Below are positions 1 to 6,545 of a DNA stretch of 9,834 bases, piece by piece; within the stretch, counting starts at the first letter, position 1, and each line of letters begins with the position of its first letter. A model generated the notes under the pieces. That model did not search any database, was not told where the DNA came from, and saw nothing but the letters and a program-made list of their open reading frames with translations. The position numbers were made by a program, and so were the translations under genes. Source of the stretch: an uncultured Alphaproteobacteria bacterium (GTDB lineage Bacteria > Pseudomonadota > Alphaproteobacteria > Minwuiales > Minwuiaceae). Where the stretch lies: positions 1 to 9,834 of the forward strand of contig CAJYBQ010000078.1 in NCBI GenBank assembly GCA_913064755.1, in the 5' to 3' direction.

Positions 1-590
1 GCGGTGCCGTTCGCCGCGTCCACCGCGGAGCGGGCAGCGGCCGCGTTCGTTGCCGTGGACAGGGACAGGGCGGACAGGGCCAGGCCGGCAGTACCGGTCG
101 TCATGTTCTGCGCGGTGACGGTGATGGTGTCGCCATCCGGGTTGGCCAGCACGGCGATTGAGCTCGACGAGCCGTCCAGCATGTTGAAGCCGTTGAACTC
201 GGCATTGGCAGCGATCGTGGAAATCTGGTCACGCAGGGCGGCGAAGTCGTTCTGCAGCGCATTGCGGCTGCTCGTCTCCAGGCTCTGGTCCAGTGCCGCG
301 ACGGCCTTTTCCTTCATATCGATCAGCAGATCGGAGATCGACTGGCCGGCGGCCAGGCCAACGTCGACGACGCTCACCGCATTGTCCAGGGCGGTCTTGA
401 CCGCTTCGAAGCCGGCAATCTCGCCGCGCATGTTCTGGGCAATCGCGTAGACCGCGCCGTTGTCCTTCGGACCGGCCACTTTCAGGCCGGTGTTGATCCG
501 GGACTGGACTTCGTTCATGTCGCGGTTCGTGGCGTTGAGCTGCTGGAGGGCAAGCATCGCGCTTACGTTGGTGTTCACCGATAAGGTCAT
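1..590 (-). CDS. Flagellin, N-terminal part (runs off the window's left edge)
   Basis: Structural subunit of the flagellar filament, exported through the flagellar type III apparatus and polymerised outside the cell. The reading frame opens with ATG at 590 and stays open for 196 codons to the window edge, so the C-terminal D0/D1 region is missing from view. The start MTLSVNTNVSAMLALQQLN and the following block around residues 29-56 (QSRINTGLKVAGPKDNGAVY, then AIAQNMRG) are the conserved flagellin N-terminal D0/D1 helices. Residues 100-140, including LETSSRNALQNDFAALRDQI and FNGFNMLDGS, match the second conserved helix and the usual NG..LLDG-like turn. From residue 141 on the sequence becomes Ser/Thr/Ala-rich, as in the variable exposed domain. 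An AGGAG ribosome site lies 7 nt upstream of the ATG. The KDNGAVYAIAQ type resembles alphaproteobacterial flagellins. It is the only flagellar gene visible; which paralogue it is cannot be decided. Confidence 0.93.
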   Translation of the reverse strand, partial: MTLSVNTNVSAMLALQQLNATNRDMNEVQSRINTGLKVAGPKDNGAVYAIAQNMRGEIAGFEAVKTALDNAVSVVDVGLAAGQSISDLLIDMKEKAVAALDQSLETSSRNALQNDFAALRDQISTIAANAEFNGFNMLDGSSSSIAVLANPDGDTITVTAQNMTTGTAGLALSALSLSTATNAAAARSAVDAANGT

Positions 591-597
591 CGGTATT

Positions 598-602
598 CTC
601 CT
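598..602 (-). promoter_or_regulatory. Ribosome binding site of the flagellin gene
   Basis: Read on the minus strand this is AGGAG, 7 nt before the ATG at 590. It is a near-consensus Shine-Dalgarno sequence, consistent with a highly translated structural protein, and it fixes the start codon. Confidence 0.8.
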
Positions 603-676
603 GCTATCGGGAACCTTCTTCTCTGGTCCCCCGGTCCACCTCTTGAGCGCCAATGCGCCGTGTGTGCCGAACAGAT

Positions 677-693
677 TTCAACCTATGTGCCAA
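677..693 (-). promoter_or_regulatory. Candidate sigma-54 (-24/-12) promoter of the flagellin gene
   Basis: On the minus strand the sequence is TTGGCACATAGGTTGAA. It matches the RpoN consensus YTGGCAC-N5-TTGCW at all positions except that the -12 element reads TTGA rather than TTGC. The invariant -24 GG is at 691-690 and the element spacing is correct. Transcription would begin near 667, giving a leader of roughly 76 nt before the ATG. Sigma-54 control of flagellins is established in Caulobacter and other alphaproteobacteria. No sigma-28-like TAAA...GCCGATAA element was seen in the same region. The -12 mismatch keeps this a prediction. Confidence 0.55.
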
Positions 694-718
694 CTATGCC
701 AGAAACGTGTAATCCATT

Positions 719-745
719 GTTTTGTTTGATATTTTATTCCAAATC
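719..745. other. A/T-rich stretch upstream of the flagellin promoter
   Basis: In an otherwise very GC-rich window this short block is almost entirely A/T (runs such as TTGTTTTGTTTGATATTTTA on the plus strand). It lies between the sigma-54 candidate (677-693) and the palindrome at 768-788. On the minus strand it contains TATCAA (731-726), matching the WATCAA half of an IHF site, but the TTR half is absent at the required spacing. A bendable or IHF-type region is plausible in a sigma-54 promoter; this is inference. Confidence 0.35.
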
Positions 746-746
746 A

Positions 747-757
747 CCTGAATCAGG
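747..757. repeat. Small inverted repeat CCTGA-A-TCAGG
   Basis: A short perfect palindrome with 5-bp arms around one base, next to the A/T-rich block. The motif AATCAGG recurs at 809-815. It may be an operator-like site, but repeats this short occur by chance. Confidence 0.2.
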
Positions 758-767
758 GCTTTCGGCC

Positions 768-788
768 ACCCGGCAGCACCTGCCGGGT
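768..788. promoter_or_regulatory. Perfect 8-bp inverted repeat between tyrS and the flagellin gene
   Basis: The arms ACCCGGCA (768-775) and TGCCGGGT (781-788) are exact reverse complements around a 5-nt loop. Two readings are possible. It lies about 75-95 nt past the tyrS stop and could form a terminator or 3'-end hairpin, but no T-run follows it on either strand. It is also centred about 110 bp upstream of the predicted flagellin transcription start, where NtrC-family flagellar activators such as FlbD bind CGGC...GCCG-type palindromes in Caulobacter. The missing T-run makes the enhancer reading slightly preferable, but neither is proven. Confidence 0.4.
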
Positions 789-860
789 TGGGCAGGCGTT
801 GCCAGTGGAATCAGGTAAAATTTTCCCGAACCGGCAAATGAGTCCGACCCGCCAGCGGCT

Positions 861-2126
861 TCAGTCGCCCGCGTGGACCAGGACATGCCGTTTCTTGCCG
901 ACGGACAGCTTCACCGGACCCTGGCCGAATGAATCCGCTGCCAGAGACATGGCTTCATCCGAAACCTTCTCATCGGCTACCCGCACACCACCGCCGCGGA
1001 TCAGCTTCCGCGCCTCGCCACGGGACTTCGCCATCCCGGCGGCAATCATCAGGTCGATGACCGAGGCCCCCTCGGCGGCCTCGGCAGCGGTGATCGTCAA
1101 GGTCGGCAGCCCTTCGGCGCTGTCGCCTTCCTCGAATGCCCGGCGGGCAGTCTCCGCCGCGGCAGCAGCGGCGGCTTCGCCATGCGCCATCGCCGTTGCC
1201 GCGTCGGCCAGGCGCTTCTTGGCCGCGTTCAGGTCCTGGCCTTCCAGCTTCTCGAGTTCCGCGATCTCGTCCAGCGGCAGTTCGGTGAACAGCCGCAGGA
1301 AGCGCCCGACGTCGGCATCCGCCGTGTTGCGCCAGAACTGCCAGTAGTCGTAGACGCTCAGCCGGTCCGCGTTCAGCCAGACGGCACCCTGTGCGGTCTT
1401 GCCCATCTTCTGACCATTGGCGAGGGTGATCAGCGGCGACGTCAGGCCATAGACCTCGCGCTGGTCGATGCGACGGGTCAGTTCGACGCCATTGACGATA
1501 TTGCCCCACTGGTCGGAACCGCCCATCTGCAGGCGGCAGCCGACGCGGCGCGAAAGTTCCAGGAAATCGTAGCCCTGGAGGATCATGTAGTTGAATTCGA
1601 GGAAGGTGAGCGGCTGTTCCCGATCCAGCCGCAGCTTGACCGAATCAAAGCTCAGCATGCGGTTGACGGAGAAATGGCGCCCCACCTCCCGCAGGAACGG
1701 GATATAGGCCAGCCCGTCCAGCCAGTCGGCATTGTTGACCATGATCGCATCCGTCGGGCCGTCGCCGAAGGTCAGGAACTTCTCGAACACCTGCCGGATG
1801 CCATCCATGTTGCGCTGGATGTCCGCGTCGGTCAGCAACTGGCGCGACGCATCGCGGCCGGACGGGTCGCCGATCCGCGTCGTGCCACCGCCCAGCAGGA
1901 CAATCGGCTTGTGCCCCGTCTTCTGCAGCCAGCGCAGCATCATGATCTGGACCAGGCTGCCCACATGCAGGCTGTCAGCGGTACAGTCAAAGCCGATATA
2001 GGCCGGCACCACGCCGTCCATCAGGGCGGGATCCAGGCCCGTCGGAGCCGTACACTGATGCACATACCCGCGCGCGTGCATGGTGTTCAGGAAATCGGAT
2101 CGCAGTTCGGCGTCGGTGCTGGTCAT
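861..2126 (-). CDS. tyrS: Tyrosyl-tRNA synthetase
   Basis: Cytoplasmic class I aminoacyl-tRNA synthetase that attaches tyrosine to tRNA-Tyr using ATP. From ATG at 2126 it encodes 421 residues, the normal bacterial TyrRS length. The HIGH-type signature is HVGS at residues 54-57 (DSLHVGSLVQIMMLRWLQ), followed by LLGGGTTRIGDPSG (77-90), the TyrRS-specific MGGSDQWGNI (201-210), and the KMSKS-loop equivalent KMGKT (240-244, then AQGAVWLN). KMGKT is close to the KFGKT form of E. coli-type TyrRS. Residues about 355-410 form a C-terminal S4 RNA-binding domain (MIAAGMAKSRGEARKLIRGG). An alanine run near residues 318-324 sits in the helical linker. The frame extends further upstream, but homology to the usual N-terminus (SDFLNTMHARGYVHQCT) begins only after this ATG. 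The ribosome site is weak (GAAAGA). It diverges from anmK. Confidence 0.97.
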   Translation of the reverse strand: MTSTDAELRSDFLNTMHARGYVHQCTAPTGLDPALMDGVVPAYIGFDCTADSLHVGSLVQIMMLRWLQKTGHKPIVLLGGGTTRIGDPSGRDASRQLLTDADIQRNMDGIRQVFEKFLTFGDGPTDAIMVNNADWLDGLAYIPFLREVGRHFSVNRMLSFDSVKLRLDREQPLTFLEFNYMILQGYDFLELSRRVGCRLQMGGSDQWGNIVNGVELTRRIDQREVYGLTSPLITLANGQKMGKTAQGAVWLNADRLSVYDYWQFWRNTADADVGRFLRLFTELPLDEIAELEKLEGQDLNAAKKRLADAATAMAHGEAAAAAAAETARRAFEEGDSAEGLPTLTITAAEAAEGASVIDLMIAAGMAKSRGEARKLIRGGGVRVADEKVSDEAMSLAADSFGQGPVKLSVGKKRHVLVHAGD

Positions 2127-2203
2127 GGCATTGTCTTTCAGGGATCGGAATAGATGTACTGACACGCCTTGGCGTGCGTGGGCGGCTGTAGCACACTCCC
2201 CGC
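2127..2203. promoter_or_regulatory. Divergent tyrS/anmK promoter region with a palindrome
   Basis: This 77-bp gap must hold both promoters if each gene is transcribed from here. Within it CACGCC-TT-GGCGTG (2163-2176) is a perfect inverted repeat with 6-bp arms, roughly mid-way between the two starts, a typical place for a shared operator. No convincing -35/-10 pair was recognised on either strand, and no T-box-like leader precedes tyrS. Confidence 0.35.
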
Positions 2204-3325
2204 ATGACCGGAAGCAATGCCCCCCATGCCATCCCTGCTGCCCCTGCCGTCCCTGCCCGGGCCCGGAACGTCTTGGGCCTGATGAGCGGTACTTCCGTCG
2301 ATGCCGTCGACATCGCGATGCTGACCACCGACGGTGAAACCATCGGCGACCGTGGCCCCGGTCATGGCTATCCGTTCCTGGCGGATGAACGGCAGGCCAT
2401 TCGTGCCGCGTTCGGGCAGACCGTCGCGCCGCAGGCAGCGGTCGATGCCGTGACCCGCGCCCATGTCCGCGCCATCGACAGCTACCTGGCACAGTATCCC
2501 GACCGGAAACCGGACCTGATCGGCTTCCATGGCCAGACGACGTTTCATGACCCGTCCCGGCACCTGACGGTCCAGATCGGCGACGCCCGCGCGCTGGCCA
2601 ACCGCTACGGTGTTCCGGTCGTGGCGGATTTCCGCCTCGCCGATGTCGCGGCCGGGGGCCAGGGCGCACCGTTCGCGCCGCTGTTCCACGTCGCCATGAC
2701 CGCCGACCTGCCCCGGCCCCTCGCCGTGCTCAATCTCGGCGGTGTCGGCAATGTCACCTGGATCGGTCCCGGTACCGACGACCTGCTGGCCTTCGACACC
2801 GGCCCGGCGAACGCGCTGATCGACGACTGGATGATGGCCCGCACCGGCCGGTCCCGCGACGAGGGCGGGGCCACCGCCCTGTCGGGGCAGGTCGATGCGG
2901 CCTGGCTCGACAGCCTGCTGGACAATGACTACTTTGATCGCAGGCCGCCGAAATCCCTGGACCGGGAGGATTTCCAGCCCGGCAGCTGGCCGGACGGGAT
3001 GTCGGTGGCAGACGGGGCCGCCACGCTTACCGAATTCACCGCCCGCGCCGTCGCCCGCGCCCTGCCGCACCTGCCCGTGCCGCCGCTGCGCTGGCTGGTC
3101 ACCGGCGGCGGGCGCCACAACCCGACCCTGATGCGACGGCTGTCGGTTGCCCTGGACGCATCCGTGGAGCCGGTGGAAGCCATCGGCCATGACGGCGATG
3201 CGGTGGAGGCCCAGGCCTTCGCCTTCCTCGCCATGCGCAGCCTGCGCGGCCTGCCCCTCAGCGTCCCCGGCACGACCGGCGTGCCCCACCCCATGACCGG
3301 TGGTCGCGTGGTGATGCCCGGATAG
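2204..3325 (+). CDS. anmK: Anhydro-N-acetylmuramic acid kinase
   Basis: Phosphorylates and opens 1,6-anhydro-MurNAc, released during cell-wall turnover, to MurNAc-6-phosphate, feeding peptidoglycan recycling in the cytoplasm. The protein is 373 residues, usual for AnmK. It has the full ASKHA-fold motif set: GLMSGTSVDAVD (25-36), IGFHGQT (106-112), QIGD (124-127), VADFRLADVAAGGQGAP (139-155), LNLGGVGNVTW (176-186), FDTGPANALIDDW (197-209), TGGGRHNPTLM (300-310) and DAVEAQAFAFLA (332-343). The final GGGxxN is preceded by Thr rather than the commoner Cys. An in-frame TAG at 2189-2191 makes ATG 2204 the first available start, yet no clear Shine-Dalgarno sequence precedes it. Residues 1-20 (Ala/Pro-rich) are outside the conserved domain. 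Neighbour tyrS diverges; the two are often adjacent in alphaproteobacteria. Confidence 0.96.
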   Translation: MTGSNAPHAIPAAPAVPARARNVLGLMSGTSVDAVDIAMLTTDGETIGDRGPGHGYPFLADERQAIRAAFGQTVAPQAAVDAVTRAHVRAIDSYLAQYPDRKPDLIGFHGQTTFHDPSRHLTVQIGDARALANRYGVPVVADFRLADVAAGGQGAPFAPLFHVAMTADLPRPLAVLNLGGVGNVTWIGPGTDDLLAFDTGPANALIDDWMMARTGRSRDEGGATALSGQVDAAWLDSLLDNDYFDRRPPKSLDREDFQPGSWPDGMSVADGAATLTEFTARAVARALPHLPVPPLRWLVTGGGRHNPTLMRRLSVALDASVEPVEAIGHDGDAVEAQAFAFLAMRSLRGLPLSVPGTTGVPHPMTGGRVVMPG

Positions 3326-3336
3326 CAACCGTGGCC

Positions 3337-3359
3337 CCGGTCAGATGCGGGGTGACCGG
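3337..3359 (+). terminator. Possible 3' hairpin after anmK
   Basis: CCGGTCA (3337-3343) and TGACCGG (3353-3359) are exact reverse complements around 9 nt, beginning 12 nt after the anmK stop. There is no T-run, so it is at best a weak or Rho-assisted terminator or an mRNA-end hairpin. Confidence 0.35.
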
Positions 3360-3391
3360 CTGTTGGCCATGACGGTCAACCACACACCCGC

Positions 3392-3478
3392 ACGGCTTGC
3401 CCGGGCTTGACCCGGGTACCCAGCGTGCCCCTCAAACGCCGAAAGGCTGGACACGCGGATCAAGTCCGCGTGCGCCGT
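3392..3478. repeat. 87-bp composite palindromic repeat, copy 1
   Basis: First of two direct copies, identical to the second at 85 of 87 positions (differences at 3397 and 3430). It contains two hairpins in opposite orientation: CCCGGG-CTTGA-CCCGGG near the left end and CACGCGGA-TCAAG-TCCGCGTG near the right end; the loops are reverse complements of each other. The outer ends are ACGGC and GCCGT, giving terminal inverted repeats. This layout resembles REP/BIME-type intergenic elements. GGGTCAAGCCC-like palindromes are, from memory, common in alphaproteobacterial intergenic DNA. It lies between convergent genes and could also reduce read-through. Confidence 0.85.
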
Positions 3479-3513
3479 GGGAGGGTGGTGTGGCGCCTTC
3501 ATCTCACATCCAG

Positions 3514-3600
3514 ACGGCGTGCCCGGGCTTGACCCGGGTACCCAGCGTGCCGCTCAAACGCCGAAAGGCTGGACACGCGGATCAAGTCCGCGTGCGCCGT
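3514..3600. repeat. 87-bp composite palindromic repeat, copy 2
   Basis: Second direct copy, offset by 122 bp, with a 35-bp spacer (3479-3513) from copy 1. It ends 19 bp beyond the hemY stop. Here position 3519 is G, so the left stem is 9 bp (3519-3527 with 3533-3541, one G-T pair); in copy 1 the corresponding T shortens it to 8. The right stem is 3573-3581 with 3587-3595, also 9 bp. The two hairpin modules (3514-3546 and the complement of 3568-3600) match at 25 of 33 positions, so the element is an inverted pair of related units. No coding potential was recognised in 3326-3619. Confidence 0.85.
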
Positions 3601-3619
3601 AGGGGTGCGACCGGACGAT

Positions 3620-5005
3620 CTAACGTGCGACGGTTTCCACTTCGACCTCTTCCGGGGTCGTGTCGGCTTTTTCCGCAGCCGCCGTATCAACCAGCAGCAG
3701 CGAGTCGGCGGACGATCGCACGGCCTGCCATTGCAGGCTGTCGAATGTGTGGCAGCGCGGGCAGCGCGGGTGCCAGTCCGGCGGAGTCTCGCCGCATTCG
3801 GTGCACTGCCAGTGGGCCGGGGCCGGGGCGTCAGCGAGACGCATCAGCCATTCGCGGGCCTTTTCCGCCCCGTCGCTGGAGCGTTCCGCCAGGCTGACCA
3901 TCAGGCGGCAGTGCCGCTGGTCGATGGTTTCGGCCTTCTCGATGGCACGTTGCGCGGCCTCGTTGGCCTGCATCAGATCGTCGGCTTCCAGCGCCAGGCG
4001 GGCCAGCACCAGCAGGCTCTCGCCATCGCCCGGCGTGGACTTGTGCAAGCCTTCGAACCGCGCCAGACGTGCCGCCGGGCTTTCCCCCGGCTTCAGGGCC
4101 AGGAAGGCTTCGGCGACGGCCGGATGGCGGGTCTGCTGCCAGGCGGAGGTCAGATGCCGCACGGCCTTCCGTTCCTTGCCCGACGCGGCCAGCAGCCGTG
4201 CCTCCAGCACCGCAGCGGGCACATGCGACGGGTCCTGCTTGATGGCGTCGGCTGCATGGGTCAGGGCTTCGTGCCGCTGGCCCGCGGCTTCCTTGGCCAG
4301 GGCGTCCGCCGTGTAGAGCACGGCCAGCTTGTGGGCCGCATTTTCCTTGCTGTACACGCCCGCGCGCTGCCCGCCCGCGACCGTCTGCGATGCCGCCGTC
4401 CAGTCCTCCGCCGATACCTGCAGGTCGAACAGTGACCGCACGGCCCAGCCGGCGCCGGGGCGCAGGTTGCGCGCCCGCGCGGCCAGCGCCAGTGCCTGCT
4501 TGTGATCGCCCAGCCGTCCGGCCTGGATCAGCAGGCCACGCAGGGCCACCAGCTGGGTTTCCTTCGTATCCAGCATGGCACGGAAGTATTTCTCTGCCGT
4601 TGCGTCGTCACCGGCCAGCTGCGCCGCCTGCGCCCGCAGCAATTGCGCCATCGGGGTCCCGTCCAGCAACTTCTCGGCCTGCTCCGCCGCGCGGGACGCC
4701 ACGTTCGCCTCCCCCGCCGCGATGGCCGCCATGCCTTCGGTCAGGGCCTTGTAGCCCCGCTCCTTGCGGTTGCCCCGCAATACGGAACCGATACGTCCGG
4801 GACTGCCGAGCAGCCAGAGCCAGAGCCGGTAGACCACTGCCGACAGGCCCATGACCAGCAGCAGGAACAGCACCAGCACGGGGATCGAGGTCTCGACCCG
4901 CCAGCCGGCCCACGACAGGGCCATGCTGCCGGGATGGTCGGCCAGCCAGGCGGCACCAACGGCGACCAGAACAATGAATGCGAACAGGATGATGAAGCGG
5001 ATCAC
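3620..5005 (-). CDS. hemY: HemY-like inner-membrane TPR protein with C-terminal four-cysteine motif
   Basis: Member of the HemY family that accompanies heme-biosynthesis genes; its biochemical role is not firmly settled, and it must not be confused with the protoporphyrinogen oxidase also called HemY in Bacillus. The 461-residue protein starts with GTG at 5005, only 2 nt after the mic60 stop, behind a modest GGGAAGA ribosome site. Two membrane segments (about residues 3-20 and 40-66) form the HemY N-terminal region, followed by RGNRKERGYKALTEGMAAIA (78-97). Residues about 90-390 are helical TPR-like repeats rich in Ala and Leu, for example AEKYFRAML and ALTHAADAIKQDP. Near the C-terminus C401xxC404 and C415xxC418 lie in WQCTECGETPPDW and HPRCPRCHTFDSLQW, a zinc-ribbon or rubredoxin-like pattern similar to that of LapB. 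The acidic tail follows. It is the last gene of the hemC operon; its stop is 19 bp from the repeat element. Confidence 0.9.
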   Translation of the reverse strand: MIRFIILFAFIVLVAVGAAWLADHPGSMALSWAGWRVETSIPVLVLFLLLVMGLSAVVYRLWLWLLGSPGRIGSVLRGNRKERGYKALTEGMAAIAAGEANVASRAAEQAEKLLDGTPMAQLLRAQAAQLAGDDATAEKYFRAMLDTKETQLVALRGLLIQAGRLGDHKQALALAARARNLRPGAGWAVRSLFDLQVSAEDWTAASQTVAGGQRAGVYSKENAAHKLAVLYTADALAKEAAGQRHEALTHAADAIKQDPSHVPAAVLEARLLAASGKERKAVRHLTSAWQQTRHPAVAEAFLALKPGESPAARLARFEGLHKSTPGDGESLLVLARLALEADDLMQANEAAQRAIEKAETIDQRHCRLMVSLAERSSDGAEKAREWLMRLADAPAPAHWQCTECGETPPDWHPRCPRCHTFDSLQWQAVRSSADSLLLVDTAAAEKADTTPEEVEVETVAR

Positions 5006-5007
5006 GA

Positions 5008-6528
5008 TCAGTCTTCCCGTGCCATGTTCTGGAAAACACCCTGTTGCAGGGCGCGGATCGCCTGCTCCAGTTCAAGCCTGGCCTGGGCCGTCTTGCGCCA
5101 TGATGCGACGGCCTCCGCCGGGGGGCCGCTCAGGCCATCCAGTTCAGCCAGCGCGGCCTCCAGATTGCCCTCCTGCAGCCGCCGTTCGGCGCGAGTTACA
5201 ATGGCCTCGACGCTGGTGCCTTCCACGTCGCCGACCCGGCGCACGCTGACCAGGTTGCCCAGCCGCTGGAATGCAGCACCGTACCAGGTGTCATCCCCGC
5301 CAATGCGTTCGGCGGTCAGCGCGGCGTCGGCCACCGCCGCGAAGCGCTGCCGCAGGTCATCCACCGTGGCGATACCATGCTGGGCCGCATCCGCGATGGC
5401 CGGGTGGCCAGCGGGATCAACCCCCAGTTCGACGACCGAATTCCAGGCACCGGGGAAGGCCGAGCTGGTCGCGGCGACATCGCGCATGCGTCCGAGGGCC
5501 AGCACGAGGGCTGCCCGCTGCGCCGCTTCCGCATCCGCCTGCCCCTGTCGTCCGGCAGCGGCTTCGGCCACCGCATCCACCCGCTGTGACAGCGCATCCG
5601 CCTCGCTGGCCAGCGCCTCCATCCGGTCGCGCAGGGCTTCCAGGCTGTCGCGCAGGTCGCGGGTCGCGATGCCCGCATCGCCGGTATTGCGCTCGATCGC
5701 GGCCAGGCGTTCTTCCAGGTCGCCCAGTTCGGCAAGCAGGGCAGTGCTGGCACCATCGTCGGCGACACCTTGCTGCGGCACGGCACTGGCCGGTGCGTCG
5801 CCCGGCGCTGCGGCGATGGCCGCGATCTGCGCCCGTAGCGCCTCGATCTCATCGCGGCTCACCGCGTCCGCGGACATTGCCTCGGCAGACATGGCGTCAG
5901 CACTTGCAGGCACCGCGGCTTCCAGTGCCGCAAGGCGGTCCTGCAGGCCGGAGACATCGGCCAGGCGGGATTCCAGCTCCGCCAGCCGCGCCTCGACACC
6001 CGACAGGTCAACCGGCGCGGCGGCCGTGGTGCTGGCGGCCTTCACCTGTTCGGCGAGGTCGCGATTGCTGGCCGTCAGCACACCGATTTCAGACTGCAAC
6101 CGGGTGATGCGTTCGGCTGAACCACCCTGTATCTGCGGCAGGATCGTGGTCGCACCAACCGCCAGCGCCAGCAGGATCGCGATGAAGGCCAGCACGCGTG
6201 CGCCCCGGTCGGCGCGGCGCGGGGCCGTGACAGCGACGGGCGGCGGCGGCGCCGAAGCGTCATCGGAAGCGGGTTCGGCCACTTCTTCAGCTTCCTTCGC
6301 GTCGTCCACTCCCGCCTTGTCGGTGGCAGCATCGGCCTCGCCGTCGCGCGATGCAGTCTCGGACGCATCCGTGTCGTCGGTCTCAACGGCGGTCACGGGC
6401 ACGGCGGTCTGGCCGACAACGACCCCCACCACTTCCTGGTCATTCGTTACAGGACCTTCCCCGGCGGCGGCGGCGGCGTCTTTGGCCACGTCATCCGGCT
6501 TCGGCTTCTTGTCGTCCTTGTCGCTCAT
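5008..6528 (-). CDS. mic60: Alphaproteobacterial Mic60 (mitofilin-domain) membrane protein
   Basis: Bacterial homologue of the mitochondrial cristae-junction protein Mic60, an inner-membrane protein with a large periplasmic part, linked in alphaproteobacteria to intracytoplasmic membrane formation and outer-membrane contacts. From ATG 6528 it has 506 residues. Residues 1-105 are an acidic, Ala/Pro-rich, low-complexity cytosolic stretch; about 111-131 (VLAFIAILLALAVGATTILP) is one membrane helix after a basic RRADRGAR; about 140-330 are heptad-like coiled coil with many Leu, Ala and Glu (a small MSAEAMSADAVS repeat occurs near 213-224). The C-terminal mitofilin signature is recognisable: LGNLVSVRRVGDVEGTS (423-439), AERRLQEGNLEAALAELDGL (447-466) and a conserved W477. 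Another ATG at 6558 would add 10 residues and overlap hemD by 13 nt; neither start has a strong ribosome site. The position between hemD and hemY supports the call. Confidence 0.88.
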   Translation of the reverse strand: MSDKDDKKPKPDDVAKDAAAAAGEGPVTNDQEVVGVVVGQTAVPVTAVETDDTDASETASRDGEADAATDKAGVDDAKEAEEVAEPASDDASAPPPPVAVTAPRRADRGARVLAFIAILLALAVGATTILPQIQGGSAERITRLQSEIGVLTASNRDLAEQVKAASTTAAAPVDLSGVEARLAELESRLADVSGLQDRLAALEAAVPASADAMSAEAMSADAVSRDEIEALRAQIAAIAAAPGDAPASAVPQQGVADDGASTALLAELGDLEERLAAIERNTGDAGIATRDLRDSLEALRDRMEALASEADALSQRVDAVAEAAAGRQGQADAEAAQRAALVLALGRMRDVAATSSAFPGAWNSVVELGVDPAGHPAIADAAQHGIATVDDLRQRFAAVADAALTAERIGGDDTWYGAAFQRLGNLVSVRRVGDVEGTSVEAIVTRAERRLQEGNLEAALAELDGLSGPPAEAVASWRKTAQARLELEQAIRALQQGVFQNMARED

Positions 6529-6545
6529 GGATGAAATCCCGTCAT

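Noticed and set aside
240..244. Loss of the KMSKS motif in TyrS (protein residues 240-244 read KMGKT)
   Set aside because: K(F/M)GKT is the normal form in E. coli-type TyrRS, so it is not an anomaly.
4..729. Plus-strand open frames opposite the flagellin and its leader
   Set aside because: They are antisense to a clear flagellin reading frame, have low-complexity composition and no recognisable domain.
768..788. Canonical intrinsic terminator of tyrS
   Set aside because: The stem is strong but lacks a T-run on either strand, so it is listed only as an inverted repeat with uncertain function.
2127..2669. N-terminal extension of tyrS upstream of 2126
   Set aside because: The frame is open only because it is antisense to anmK; residues there are Arg/Gly/His-rich and outside TyrRS homology.
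3392..3600. CRISPR array or insertion sequence
   Set aside because: There are only two copies, units of 87 bp with a single 35-bp spacer and internal palindromes, with no transposase gene and no cas genes.
3397..3897. Plus-strand frame running through both 87-bp repeats into the hemY complement
   Set aside because: It is made of the repeat itself plus antisense hemY; its repeated peptide comes from DNA duplication and resembles commonly misannotated repeat-derived proteins.
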